A stretch of DNA of 64,000 nucleotides. Origin: Rhodoblastus sp963804045 (GTDB lineage Bacteria > Pseudomonadota > Alphaproteobacteria > Rhizobiales > Beijerinckiaceae). The translations under genes were made by a program, and so were the position numbers. Shown here piece after piece: positions 24,908-34,321 of this stretch; the first letter of the stretch is position 1, and each line of letters opens with the position of its first letter. The stretch lies in contig CAWDOR010000033.1 in assembly GCA_963804045.1 (NCBI GenBank), positions 1 to 64,000 of the forward strand. Reading direction: 5' to 3'. Under the pieces are notes generated by a model. It worked only from the letters and a program-made list of their open reading frames with translations. It searched no databases and had not been told where the DNA came from.

Positions 24908-25320
24908 GTGCGCTCTCCGCTGGATCGGCAACCAGACTGGCCCTCGGTAGATAATTAATGATTAATATAAAACAACAGCTTATATTATGGATACTTATGC
25001 ATTGCGTCCCAATCTCATCGAATGCATGACCTGCGTCAGAATCTGTGTCGAAACTGGATTCCAGAGGGGCTGCGGGACTTGAATTTACGCCAACGGATTT
25101 TGTCCGCGCATACCAACGGACACGTTTCCGTGATTGGTAAACAGGTGATAAAATCGCGTAAAAACAAGCAAGTAAAAATGGTCAACGGACGTCGTGCGGC
25201 AATTCGCTCCCAGTGGCGCACGCTAAGGTTGCAGTCTGTTTACTCCCCTGAGCTATAATGACTTAACGCCCTCGGTCCGACCGGCGGCAGTGTTTGGGGG
25301 CCGTGGTGGCTGAAGCGGGC
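24908..25320. other. Intergenic region without recognisable gene
   Basis: About 410 bp between the membrane-anchored protein and the GGDEF-EAL gene, AT-rich from 24950 to 25000. A 78-codon rightward frame (25022-25258) has no ribosome site and an arginine/serine-rich composition, so I do not call it. Promoters for the two divergent genes must lie here, but no motif is convincing. Confidence 0.5.
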
Positions 25321-27561
25321 ATGACGACGAAAATCTCGCGCGGCGGCCTGTTCAACGCCGCCTGCGCCATCGCCGTGGCGGCGCCGCTGCTGCTTGGCCG
25401 CTATGGCTGGCCGGCGGATGCGGCGGGCGGTGTGTTTCTCGCGGCCTTGCTCCTGGATGCGGCCCCGGCCATCGCCGGTTTGGCGCGCAAAAACCTGCCG
25501 GCGGTCTGGAGCGACGCATCGGGCGCCCTTGCCGCCGCCGCCGTTGGGGTCATGGCTTTCGTCGCCACGCAGGCGCCGGTTCCCAGCGCCATGCAGACCG
25601 TCGCGGCGCTGGCGGCGCTGGGGCAGGCGGCTCTGGCGCTGGAGAGCGAGGCTTCGGTCGTGGCGGCGCGCTGGCGCGCCGGCCTCGCGCTGGCGCCCCT
25701 GGCCCTCGCGCTCGCCCTGAAAGCGGAGCCGGTCGCTTACATCGGCTTGGCGGCGACGGCGGCTTTGGCCTTGGCCTTTCTTCCGCTCGCCCGGCGCGCG
25801 CGCCGCGCGCGGCAGGTCGAACTCGAGGCTCGGGGCCGGCTGGCCTCGGCGCTCAATGGCGTCGGCCCCTGTTTCGGGCTGTTCGACGCCGAATTGCGAC
25901 TGGTCTCGGGCAATCAGGGCCTCTATCGGCTGTTCAAGCTTTCCGCCGAACAGGCTCTGGGCCAGAGTCTCGGCGATCTCCTGCTCAAGAAGCTCGCGCT
26001 GCCGCTGGTCGAGGCTGGCGAGCGCAAACGGCTGGCGGACGCAGCGCTCGTCGCGCGCAAAAAGCGGGACAAGTCGGCGTTGTCCGTGGTTCTGGTCGGC
26101 GGTCGGGTCATGGAGTTCGTTTTCGCGCCGGTTCCAGACGGCTTGTCGCTGCAGATGGAGGATGTCACGCAACTTCGCGCCGAGGAGGCGCGGGTCGCGC
26201 GTCTGGCGGGCACGGACGACGTCACCGGCATGGCCAATCGCGCCGCCTTCCGCGACATTCTTGAAAAAGCGGCGACCGAGGCCGATCAAAATCCCTTCGC
26301 CATTTTCATGGTCGATCTCGACCGCTTCAAGCAGGTCAACGACACCTTGGGCCACGCGGCCGGCGACAAGCTCTTGACGCGCGTCGCCAAGAGGCTGATG
26401 GACCTTTCGGGGGAGGGCGAGGAGGTGGCGCGGCTTGGCGGCGATGAATTCGTCGTGCTGACGCGGATGGACCGCGAGGCGGCCGGCCTGTTCGCCGCGC
26501 GCATTGTCGAGACGATCGGTGAGCCCTATCAGATCGAAGGCTCCAAGCTGCTGATCGGCGCCTCCGTCGGCGTGGCCCTGGCGCCGGAGGATTCCAGCGA
26601 CGCCTCCGAGCTGATGAAGGCGGCTGACATGGCGCTTTACGCCGCCAAGGATGGCGGGCGCGGCGGCTGGCGCTATTTCTGCCGCGACATGGGAGAAAAG
26701 GCGCGCCGCCGCCAGCAGATCGAACAGGATCTGCGCATCGGCATTGGCCGCAACGAGCTGGAAGTGCATTATCAGCCGATCGTCAGCTTCGCCAAGCGGC
26801 GCATCTGCTGCTGCGAGGCGCTGGTGCGCTGGCGCCATCCAACCCAGGGACTGATCTCGCCGGCCCTGTTCATTCCCATCGCCGAGGAATCGGGCTTGAT
26901 TGCGCCGCTTGGCGAATTCGTGCTGCGCCAGGCCTGCGAGGACGCCAAGGCCTGGCCGCGCTCGGTGCGCGTCGCCGTCAATTTCTCCGCCCATCAATTC
27001 GCCCGCGGCGATGTCGCGGAAATGGTGCGCCGGATTTTGCGCGAGACCAAGTTTCCGCCGGGACGGCTGGAGGCGGAAATCACCGAGTTGGCGCTGATGA
27101 GCGACGCCGACAATGTGCTGAACACGCTGGACGAATTGCGCGAAATGGGCGTGCGCGTGGCGCTCGACGATTTCGGCACCGGCTATTCCTCGCTGGCCTA
27201 TTTGAGCCGTTTCCGCCCTGACAAGGTCAAGATCGACCAGTCCTTCGTCCGCGACATGGCCAAAAACGGCGCGGCGCTGGCGATCATCAAGGCGGTCAAG
27301 GCGCTGGTGGTGGAGCTCGGGATCGACATGCTGGTCGAAGGCGTCGAGACCCAGGAACAGCTGGAGATTCTGCGCGCCAATGGCGCCGACGAGGCGCAGG
27401 GCTATCTGTTCAGCAAGCCGCGCCCGGCCAATGAAGTCGCGCGCCTGGTCGCCGATCCCAGCCAATTGCCGCGGGCGCGAAAAATCAATAATCAGGCCGA
27501 TGCGGCCTGGACCCGCCCCTTCGAGCGCGTCGATCCGCTGGTGGCGAAACAGCTGAATTGA
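25321..27561 (+). CDS. Membrane GGDEF-EAL protein with PAS domain (c-di-GMP turnover)
   Basis: 746 aa from the ATG at 25321; GTG codons 5-6 codons earlier are alternatives. Several hydrophobic helices (about residues 10-160), a PAS-like sensor (GVGPCFGLFDAELRLVSGNQGLYRLF), then GGDEF with an intact ARLGGDEFVVLTR and EAL with EALVRWRHP, NFSAHQF, DDFGTGYSSLAYL and DMLVEGVE. Both active sites look complete, so it could make and degrade c-di-GMP; the usual RxxD product-inhibition site before GGDEF is absent. Its output may act on the PilZ proteins encoded elsewhere in the window and on exopolysaccharide production. Confidence 0.93.
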   Translation: MTTKISRGGLFNAACAIAVAAPLLLGRYGWPADAAGGVFLAALLLDAAPAIAGLARKNLPAVWSDASGALAAAAVGVMAFVATQAPVPSAMQTVAALAALGQAALALESEASVVAARWRAGLALAPLALALALKAEPVAYIGLAATAALALAFLPLARRARRARQVELEARGRLASALNGVGPCFGLFDAELRLVSGNQGLYRLFKLSAEQALGQSLGDLLLKKLALPLVEAGERKRLADAALVARKKRDKSALSVVLVGGRVMEFVFAPVPDGLSLQMEDVTQLRAEEARVARLAGTDDVTGMANRAAFRDILEKAATEADQNPFAIFMVDLDRFKQVNDTLGHAAGDKLLTRVAKRLMDLSGEGEEVARLGGDEFVVLTRMDREAAGLFAARIVETIGEPYQIEGSKLLIGASVGVALAPEDSSDASELMKAADMALYAAKDGGRGGWRYFCRDMGEKARRRQQIEQDLRIGIGRNELEVHYQPIVSFAKRRICCCEALVRWRHPTQGLISPALFIPIAEESGLIAPLGEFVLRQACEDAKAWPRSVRVAVNFSAHQFARGDVAEMVRRILRETKFPPGRLEAEITELALMSDADNVLNTLDELREMGVRVALDDFGTGYSSLAYLSRFRPDKVKIDQSFVRDMAKNGAALAIIKAVKALVVELGIDMLVEGVETQEQLEILRANGADEAQGYLFSKPRPANEVARLVADPSQLPRARKINNQADAAWTRPFERVDPLVAKQLN

Positions 27562-27673
27562 CCGCCATCCAGTGCAGATATGTCACGCGCCGCCAGATTT
27601 ACGTCACGGCGCCGCCGCTTCGCTTGGCGGCCGGACGCGATTCGCGTAGAATCCAAACGAAATCGGGGAGTCT

Positions 27674-28069
27674 ATGCGCAAATCCGGGGGGAAGCGGAAG
27701 AGGATCGATTGGCGACCCTGGGTCGCCCGTGCGGTTGCGCTTGCCTTTCTGATCCAGATTGTCGGTCTTTTCGCGCCATCGCCGGCCGCTGCGGGGATTT
27801 CTGCTCCGGCCGCCCATCAGATGGTCGATTGCCCGCATCACAAGGCCCTTGGTCCATCGGCTCTGAACAAGACCGCGCCGGCGAAAACCGCTGGCTGTCC
27901 GATGTGCCAGACGCTGGGCTGCGCGCTTCCCGGCGCCGAGCCGCCGGCCTTCATGGCTCTGCGCGGCGAGATTCTTCTGGGGCTGTTGCGCGCGCCGGAG
28001 AGCGAATTTTCTCGTCCCGCGCCGCCCTTGTCGCGCGCCGCGCCGCGCGGGCCCCCCGCTTCCGCCTGA
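27674..28069 (+). CDS. Small Cys/His-containing exported protein (DUF2946-like)
   Basis: 131 aa with GGGGAG before the ATG. A twin-basic N-terminus and one hydrophobic helix (VARAVALAFLIQIVGLFAPSPAAA) form a signal peptide or anchor; the exported part has DCPHHKAL and GCPMCQTLGC, a His/Cys arrangement that could bind a soft metal, then a proline-rich end. It resembles DUF2946 proteins, which often occur with copper-handling genes, but the match is not strong. It is the first gene of a three-gene cluster with an outer-membrane barrel and a thioredoxin. Confidence 0.6.
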   Translation: MRKSGGKRKRIDWRPWVARAVALAFLIQIVGLFAPSPAAAGISAPAAHQMVDCPHHKALGPSALNKTAPAKTAGCPMCQTLGCALPGAEPPAFMALRGEILLGLLRAPESEFSRPAPPLSRAAPRGPPASA

Positions 28070-28154
28070 TTTACGCGAGTTTTCGCGTTTCAGCCGCGCG
28101 TCGCCGACGCGCGCATAAGCCGCTTGGCGCGGCCTTCAGTTCCAGAGAGAAAAA

Positions 28155-29183
28155 ATGACTGTTTTCTTCAAAAAGACCGCGCTGCGCGCGGCGGGCGCCG
28201 CCTTGGCGTTGTCGACGATCTCCTCCCAGGCGCTGGCCTGCGCCTGCGGCTGCGGCGTGTTCGACATCGGCGGCTTCAATTTCGGCCAGGAAGGCGGTCC
28301 CTTGGGCATTACGGTCTGGGGCCGCTACGACTATATGAACCAAAATCAGAATTTCGAAGGGGCGTCGAAGGCGCCTGCCTCCGACAATGGCGACAAGCAG
28401 GTCAAAACTTCCTTCTATACGGTCGGCGGTTCCTACATGATCAACCATGACTGGGGCGTCATGGCGATGCTTCCCTTCTTCCAGCGTGCTTTCACCACCA
28501 CATATGATGCAGCTGGCGATGTCGGGAAGGAGAATTTGTTCGCGCCCGGAGATCTCAAGCTGATCGGCTCTTATTCGGGTTTCATTCCCGATCATTCGCT
28601 TGGCGTGCTCTTTGGGGTGAAATTGCCGACGGGATCCTGGAAAAGTCCGACCTACACGATCAACGGTCAGGTCTACAGCTACGCCAACGGCCAGCCATTC
28701 TTCGATCGCGACACCATGCCGGGAACGGGCTCGACCGATTTCATCATTGGCGCTTTCAAGACTGGGTTCCTGACCGCCGATCAGAAGTTGAGCTATTTCG
28801 CTCAGGCGACCTATCAATTCGCCTTCATGTCCGTGGAAGGCTATCGTCCCGGCAACGAACTCGACGCCGCCGCCGGCCTTGCCTATAATCTCGGCGAGTT
28901 CGGGCCTTTCTCCAGCATCACGCCGGTGGCGCAGCTGTTGAATTCATGGCGCGCGAAAGACAGCGGCTGGGCTGCGGTTCCGCTCAATTCCGGTTATGAG
29001 CGTATTCTGCTTGCGCCAGGGCTCAGTTTCCGAATCGGCGCTGCGCAGCTTTATGCCGACGTGGAAATCCCGGTCTATCAATATGTAAACGCCGCGAACG
29101 CGGCGCAGGCCGCTGCACTGGGAACTTCCGGCCAGCTGGTCGCCTCGCCGCTCTATAAAGTGCAGGCGAGCTATGCGTTTTAA
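28155..29183 (+). CDS. Outer-membrane beta-barrel protein with CACGCG N-terminus
   Basis: 342 aa. Signal peptide to about residue 31 (SSQALA), then the mature protein begins CACGCGVFDIGGF, three cysteines in CxCxC spacing. Alternating hydrophobic strands with aromatic ends follow (LGITVWGRYDYMNQNQ, TSFYTVGGSYMINHDWGVMAMLP, LGVLFGVKLPTGSW, LSYFAQATYQFAFM) and the chain ends in VQASYAF, a C-terminal phenylalanine typical of barrels. It resembles transporters of the MetA-pathway-of-phenol-degradation group, but substrate is unknown. Overlaps the thioredoxin gene by 11 bases. Confidence 0.7.
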   Translation: MTVFFKKTALRAAGAALALSTISSQALACACGCGVFDIGGFNFGQEGGPLGITVWGRYDYMNQNQNFEGASKAPASDNGDKQVKTSFYTVGGSYMINHDWGVMAMLPFFQRAFTTTYDAAGDVGKENLFAPGDLKLIGSYSGFIPDHSLGVLFGVKLPTGSWKSPTYTINGQVYSYANGQPFFDRDTMPGTGSTDFIIGAFKTGFLTADQKLSYFAQATYQFAFMSVEGYRPGNELDAAAGLAYNLGEFGPFSSITPVAQLLNSWRAKDSGWAAVPLNSGYERILLAPGLSFRIGAAQLYADVEIPVYQYVNAANAAQAAALGTSGQLVASPLYKVQASYAF

Positions 29184-29664
29184 GCCAAGCCTGTTCATCA
29201 CCTTTCTGGCGCTGACGGCTCTCGCCGCCGCGCCGGAAAGCGCGGCCTGGGGCGCGGATTTCTCCGGTCCAGGGCTGCGCGGCGGGATGGTTAGCCTCTC
29301 CGCCCACAGGGGCCGCATTGTCGTGGTCAATTTCTGGGCGAGCTGGTGCCCCGGCTGCCGCGCCGACATTGGCGCGGTGAACGCCTTCGCCAGCCGCTAC
29401 CGTGGCAAGGGCGTCGATGTGATCGGCGTCAACATGGACGCGCTCGGCGACCGCGACAAGGCGGCCGCCATGGCGGCGCGCATGGCCTATCCTTCCGCCA
29501 TGGCGCGCGAGGCGGGCGAAAATGGGTTCGGCACGCCCGGCGGCCTGCCGGCGGCCTTTATCATCGATCGCGACGGCGCGATCCAGGAAGAACTGCACGG
29601 CGGCGAAAACGGCCTGTCCGCCGAGCAACTGGAGCGCTCCGTGGCGCCGCTGCTCGGGCGCTGA
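29173..29664 (+). CDS. TlpA-like periplasmic thioredoxin
   Basis: 163 aa. A signal peptide (FITFLALTALAAAPESAAWG) is followed by a thioredoxin fold of the AhpC/TSA-TlpA type: VVNFWASWCPGCRADIGAVN with active site WCPGC, VDVIGVNMDALGDRDKAA, GLPAAFIIDRDG carrying the cis-proline. It should keep periplasmic thiols reduced. The start overlaps the stop of the barrel gene, so the two are translationally coupled and the CxCxC motif of the barrel is a natural candidate substrate (inference). Confidence 0.87.
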   Translation: MRFKPSLFITFLALTALAAAPESAAWGADFSGPGLRGGMVSLSAHRGRIVVVNFWASWCPGCRADIGAVNAFASRYRGKGVDVIGVNMDALGDRDKAAAMAARMAYPSAMAREAGENGFGTPGGLPAAFIIDRDGAIQEELHGGENGLSAEQLERSVAPLLGR

Positions 29665-30702
29665 TCAGGCGAGAAAAGCCAGAACCTCCTTCTCGAAGTC
29701 CTGGGGGACTTCGAGATGGGGGATATGGCCGACGCCGGCGAATTCGACGTGGCGAATGGACGGATGTTCCTTGGCCACGTCGCGCGCCGCCTGGAACAAA
29801 GGCGGGATTTTCTTCTTCGCCTCCGCCGAGGCATAGGACAGCAGCGGCGTGGAAAAATCCTGGTCGCCGGCCATCAGCAGCGTCGGCGATTTGAGCTGCC
29901 CATAAAGTTTGCGCGCGGGTTCGTTGAAGATCATCAGATAGGTGAGGGCGACGACGCGTAAATAGCGCGGATAATCGCCCGACAGCGCGATGCGCAGGCG
30001 CGGCTGGACGAAGGGCTCCTGCTGCTCCCTGGGCAATCTGGGGAAATAGCGGCCGACCAGGGCGCGCCAGGCGGCCTCGTCCATGGTCCGCTCCGCCGCC
30101 TCCAGCGTGATCAGGCTCTGCGGCGGAATATGATCGCGGTAGTCGACCAGGCCGATCGGGTCTTCGAGGATCAATTTTCGCACCCGGCCCGGATGGCGGG
30201 CGGCGAGATGCACGGCGAGCATGCCGCCGGTCGAATGGCCCAGCAGGTCGAAGCTCGGCAGGCCCAGAACATCCGCCAGGGCCAGCGTATTGGTCGCCAG
30301 ATCGGCGAAGGAATAGGTGCGGATCGGTTTTGACGATTTGTTGAAGCCGATCTGGTCGGGGACGATGACGCGATAGCCGGCGCGGGTGAGAAAAGCGATG
30401 GGCCCGGCCCAATAGGACGAGTCGAAATTCTTGCCATGCAGCAGGAAAATCGCGCGGTTGTTTCTCACGCCGGTCGCGGGAAAATCCATATAGGCCATGC
30501 GCGTCGGCTCGGCGCCGGCGTTCAGCTCCAGGAATTTGACCGGGCCGGGATAGGGCCAGCCTTCGTAGCAAATGCCCAGCGGCTCCAGCGCGGGCGCCGC
30601 GCCTTGCGCTGCGGCGGGCGTCGCGGCGAGCAAGGGCGCGGCGGCGGCCACCGCAAAAAGCTCCCGGCGCGAGGGGCCGGAAGCTCGGATATCGTCGGAC
30701 AT
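29665..30702 (-). CDS. Tat-exported alpha/beta hydrolase
   Basis: 345 aa. SRRELFAVAAAAPLLAATPAAAQ is a twin-arginine-like signal peptide. The hydrolase fold is complete: LLHGKNFDSSYW (oxyanion region), nucleophile elbow LLGHSTGG, acid LLMAGDQDFSTP and histidine GVGHIPHLE. A cap region lies between about residues 190 and 250. Substrate is unknown; haloalkane-dehalogenase-like and epoxide-hydrolase-like homologs share this outline. It converges on the thioredoxin gene with no gap, and lies 27 bases beyond topA. Confidence 0.87.
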   Translation of the reverse strand: MSDDIRASGPSRRELFAVAAAAPLLAATPAAAQGAAPALEPLGICYEGWPYPGPVKFLELNAGAEPTRMAYMDFPATGVRNNRAIFLLHGKNFDSSYWAGPIAFLTRAGYRVIVPDQIGFNKSSKPIRTYSFADLATNTLALADVLGLPSFDLLGHSTGGMLAVHLAARHPGRVRKLILEDPIGLVDYRDHIPPQSLITLEAAERTMDEAAWRALVGRYFPRLPREQQEPFVQPRLRIALSGDYPRYLRVVALTYLMIFNEPARKLYGQLKSPTLLMAGDQDFSTPLLSYASAEAKKKIPPLFQAARDVAKEHPSIRHVEFAGVGHIPHLEVPQDFEKEVLAFLA

Positions 30703-30729
30703 GGAAAACTCCGAAAAGGCGGGCGCGGC

Positions 30730-33600
30730 TTATTTCTTTTTGGCGGCGGCTTTGGGTTTGGCGGGCGCGCCGCCCTCGAAAGGCGTCTCGTCGCTGTCCT
30801 CGAGTTTTTTCTTCGCCGCGGGCTTTTTTGTGGCCGCAGTCTTCTTGGCCGGCGCTTTTTTTGCCGCGGGTTTTTTCGCGGCCGACTTCTTCGCCGGCTT
30901 GCCGCCACCCGCGGCGATGCGGTCCTCGATCAGCCGGACCGCCTCTTCCAGGGTGACGCTTTCCAGCGTCATCGACTTGGGCAGGGTCGCGTTGACCTTG
31001 TTCCAGGAGACATAGGCGCCGAAGCGGCCGGCGCGCGCCGCGATGGGGCCGCCATCGGGGTGTTCGCCGAGCAGCCGCCCGTCGGCCGGCGCGCCCGCCG
31101 CCTTGGCGTCGACGATCTTGGTCGCCTCTTCGAGCGTCAGCGTTTGCAAGTCGGCGCCCTTGGGCAGGGTGGCGTTGACCTTGCCCCAGGCGAGATAGGG
31201 GCCGAAACGCCCGGCCTTGAGCGCGATGGCGCCGCCCTGGGGATGATCGCCAAGCGCGCGCATCTCGCCGCCCGCGCCGGCGCGGCCGCCGCCGGCCTCC
31301 TTGGTCATGATGAGATCGACGGCCCGGTTGCCGCCGATCTCCAGCACGTCGTCGTCCTTGGCCAGATTGGCGTAGGTTTTCTTATGCTGCACATAGGCGC
31401 CATAGCGGCCAATGCCGGCGAGGATCGGCTCGCCGCTCTCCGGGTGTTTTGCCACCTCGCGGGGCAGGGAAAGCAAGGCGATCGCCTTTTCCAGCGTGAT
31501 GTCGTCGGGCTTCAGCGTGGCGGGCAGGGAGGAGCGTTTCGGCTTTTCCTCCTTGCTGGCGGGTTCGCCCTCTTGCACATAGGCGCCGAAACGCCCGGCG
31601 CGCAGGGTGATTTCCTGGCCGTTTTCCGGGTTCTCGCCAAGAATTTTCACGCCGGGGCGCGAACCCTCGGCCTGTTCGCCGCGATCCGAGAGCGTGCGGG
31701 TGAATTTGCATTCGGGATAGTTCGAGCAGCCGATGAAGGCGCCGAATTTTCCCAGTTTCAATGAAAGCTGTCCGGCGCCGCAGGCCGGGCAGGCGCGCGG
31801 CGACGAACCATCCTCCTTGGCCGGGAAAATATGGGGACCGAGCAGCTGGTTGAGATTTTCGAGAATATCGGTGGTGCGCAATTCCATGGCGCCGCCGATG
31901 GCGATGGAAAAGTCGCCCCAAAAATCGCGCAAAACCTGCTTCCAGTCCATTTCGGCATTGGAAACGCGGTCGAGCTGGCCTTCGAGATCGGCGGTGAAAT
32001 CATAGCCGACATAGCGGCCGAAAAAGCTTTCGAGGAAGGCGGTGACCAGCCGGCCCTTGTCCTCGGCATGCAGCCGCTTCTTCTCGATCTTCACATAATC
32101 GCGCTCGCGCAGCACGGCCAGCGTCGAGGCATAGGTCGAGGGACGGCCAATGCCCAGCTCTTCCATGCGCTTGACCAGGGTCGCCTCGGTGAAGCGCGGC
32201 GGCGGCTCGGTGAAATGCTGGCTGGCTTCGATCTTGTCTTTCGAGACCGCCTCGCCCTGGTTCATCGGCGGCAGGCGACCGGACTCCTCGTCCTCCTCGT
32301 CGTCGCGGCCTTCCTGATAAAGTTTCAAGAACCCGTCGAAACGCACGACCTGGCCGGTGGCGCGCAGGTCCAAGGTCCGCTCGCCGGCCTTGCCTTCGAT
32401 ATCGACCGTGGTGCGCTCCAGCGTCGCCGATTCCATTTGGCTGGCGATCATGCGCGTCCAGATCAGCTCGTAAAGCTTGGCCTGATCGGGCTGCAAATGA
32501 TGCGCGACGTCCTTGGGCAGGCGCGACAGATCGGTCGGGCGCACCGCCTCATGCGCTTCCTGGGCGTTCTTGGCCTTGACCGTATATTTGCGCGGGGCGT
32601 CCGGGACATATTTGTCGCCAAACAGTCTGCCGATCACGCCGCGCGCGGCGGCCACCGCCTCCGGCGCGACATCGACGCCATCGGTACGCATATAGGTGAT
32701 GAGACCGACGGTCTCGCCGCCGAGATCGACGCCCTCATAGAGTTTTTGCGCCGTGCGCATGGTGGCTTCGGGGGCCATGCCGAGTTTTCGGGACGCCTCC
32801 TGCTGGAGGGTGGACGTGGTGAAGGGCGCCGAAGGGTTGCGCCGGGCCGGCTTGGCCTCGACCGAGCGGACCGTGAATTTCGCTTTTTCCAGCACGGCTT
32901 TAAAGGCCTCGGCCTCGGGACCGGCGCCGATGTCGAGGCGCTGGATTTTCTTGCCATCGGCGCCGACCAGGCGGGCGATGAAGGGCGCGTCCTGGGCTGT
33001 GCGCAAATGGGCGATCAGCGACCAATATTCCCTGGCGACGAATTTCTCGATTTCCAGCTCGCGGTCGCAGACCAGCCGCAGGGCGACCGATTGCACGCGG
33101 CCCGCGCTTTTCGCGCCGGGCAGCTTGCGCCACAACACCGGCGAGAGGTTGAAGCCGACGAGATAATCGAGCGCGCGGCGCGCCAGATAGGCGTCGACAA
33201 GGCTCTGGTCGATCTCGCGCGGATGTTTCATCGCCTCGAGGATCGAATCCTTGGTGATGGCGTTGAACACCACGCGCTGAACGACCTTGTCCTTCAGCAC
33301 TTTCTTGGCGCGCAAAATTTCCAGAACATGCCAGGAAATGGCCTCTCCCTCGCGATCCGGATCGGTTGCGAGCACGACGCGGTCGGCGCCCTTGACCAGC
33401 GCGGCTATGTCGGACAGGCGCTTGGCCGCCTTGGGATCGGCCTCCCACAGCATTTTGAAATCGGCGTCGGGATCGACGGAGCCATCCTTGGCGGGGAGAT
33501 CGCGGACATGGCCGAACGAGGCGACGACCTCGAAATTCTTGCCCAGATATTTGTTGATCGTCTTGGCCTTGGCTGGCGATTCGACGATGACGACGTCCAT
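30730..33600 (-). CDS. topA: DNA topoisomerase I (type IA)
   Basis: 956 aa. TOPRIM domain at the N-terminus (VIVESPAKAKTI; DPDREGEA with the metal-binding acidic residues), the catalytic core with LITYMRTDG (nucleophile Tyr, about residue 310), GIGRPSTYAS, then a single classical Zn ribbon (CPACG and CSNYPEC), four or so GRFGAYV Topo_C repeats that have lost the cysteines, and a Lys/Ala-rich tail (PAAKKAPAKKTAATKK). It relaxes negative supercoils. The organisation is that of alphaproteobacterial TopA, where the basic tail binds DNA. Confidence 0.98.
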   Translation of the reverse strand: MDVVIVESPAKAKTINKYLGKNFEVVASFGHVRDLPAKDGSVDPDADFKMLWEADPKAAKRLSDIAALVKGADRVVLATDPDREGEAISWHVLEILRAKKVLKDKVVQRVVFNAITKDSILEAMKHPREIDQSLVDAYLARRALDYLVGFNLSPVLWRKLPGAKSAGRVQSVALRLVCDRELEIEKFVAREYWSLIAHLRTAQDAPFIARLVGADGKKIQRLDIGAGPEAEAFKAVLEKAKFTVRSVEAKPARRNPSAPFTTSTLQQEASRKLGMAPEATMRTAQKLYEGVDLGGETVGLITYMRTDGVDVAPEAVAAARGVIGRLFGDKYVPDAPRKYTVKAKNAQEAHEAVRPTDLSRLPKDVAHHLQPDQAKLYELIWTRMIASQMESATLERTTVDIEGKAGERTLDLRATGQVVRFDGFLKLYQEGRDDEEDEESGRLPPMNQGEAVSKDKIEASQHFTEPPPRFTEATLVKRMEELGIGRPSTYASTLAVLRERDYVKIEKKRLHAEDKGRLVTAFLESFFGRYVGYDFTADLEGQLDRVSNAEMDWKQVLRDFWGDFSIAIGGAMELRTTDILENLNQLLGPHIFPAKEDGSSPRACPACGAGQLSLKLGKFGAFIGCSNYPECKFTRTLSDRGEQAEGSRPGVKILGENPENGQEITLRAGRFGAYVQEGEPASKEEKPKRSSLPATLKPDDITLEKAIALLSLPREVAKHPESGEPILAGIGRYGAYVQHKKTYANLAKDDDVLEIGGNRAVDLIMTKEAGGGRAGAGGEMRALGDHPQGGAIALKAGRFGPYLAWGKVNATLPKGADLQTLTLEEATKIVDAKAAGAPADGRLLGEHPDGGPIAARAGRFGAYVSWNKVNATLPKSMTLESVTLEEAVRLIEDRIAAGGGKPAKKSAAKKPAAKKAPAKKTAATKKPAAKKKLEDSDETPFEGGAPAKPKAAAKKK

Positions 33601-33742
33601 GCGATAACCCCGGAGACTTATAAGGTAGACCTGAAAACAGCCGCAAATGCTTGAAGGCCCTGCGTCGAGCGCAAACAGCGGCGGAACATGGGGGAGCGAC
33701 GCGCCGCTGTCAAATGGGGTTTTGCGGCTGCCGAGATTTTGC

Positions 33743-34264
33743 TCAGGCGGAAAGGCGCGATTGGCAGATTTCCACCAAGCGGGCGATGGTCTTCATATTG
33801 CGGGCGGTTCCCGCTTTGGCGAGGGGCAAGTTGAGTTGCGAGGCGCCCATGCCGCGCGGATAATGCAGGTATATTTCCCGAGCGCCGAGCCGCAGCGCCT
33901 CGTCGGTCCGGCCCTTTGCAGCTTCAAGCGCCTCTGGCGGAGGCGGCGCCTCGAGGAAAAGCGCATAGGCGAAATCGCCGCGCGCCTCGGGAAACGGATT
34001 TTGCCGCAAAACTTCGGCAAGCTCCGCCGCCGTGCGGAGGAAAACCGTGACGTTCTGGCCGGTCAGGCTGTTCAATGCGCCTTCCAGCGCCTTTCGCACG
34101 ACTGGCGCAGCCAGCGGGCTGTCGAACACGACATTGCCGCTGGCGATATAGGTCTGAGCCTCGGCAAAACCAATTTTTTCGCAAAGGGCGCGCAAATCGG
34201 ACATGGCGAGCTTGCCGGTTCCGCCAACATTTATGGCGCGGAGCAGGGCGACGAAAACAGTCAT
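33743..34264 (-). CDS. DUF1697 family protein
   Basis: 173 aa from the ATG at 34264: MTVFVALLRAINVGGTGKLAMSDLRAL, TYIASGNVVFDSP and LRTAAELAEVLRQNPFP are hallmark DUF1697 sequences. The fold is a small alpha/beta domain of unknown cellular role. An open frame extends 29 codons upstream but lacks family similarity. It diverges from pyrB by 57 bases. Confidence 0.9.
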   Translation of the reverse strand: MTVFVALLRAINVGGTGKLAMSDLRALCEKIGFAEAQTYIASGNVVFDSPLAAPVVRKALEGALNSLTGQNVTVFLRTAAELAEVLRQNPFPEARGDFAYALFLEAPPPPEALEAAKGRTDEALRLGAREIYLHYPRGMGASQLNLPLAKAGTARNMKTIARLVEICQSRLSA

Positions 34265-34321
34265 GTTGAAGGCTTTCGTTTTCGGATTGCGGAGCCCATC
34301 GCTCTCCTTTAATCCAAGGTC

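Noticed and set aside
25022..25258. 78-codon rightward frame
   Set aside because: No ribosome site, atypical composition, no domain, in an AT-rich intergenic stretch.
25240..27465. 741-codon leftward open frame
   Set aside because: It is the complement of the GGDEF-EAL gene; its His/Arg/Gln-rich composition is typical of antisense frames in GC-rich DNA.
31831..33654. 607-codon rightward open frame
   Set aside because: Antisense to topA, whose catalytic motifs are clear; no domain visible.
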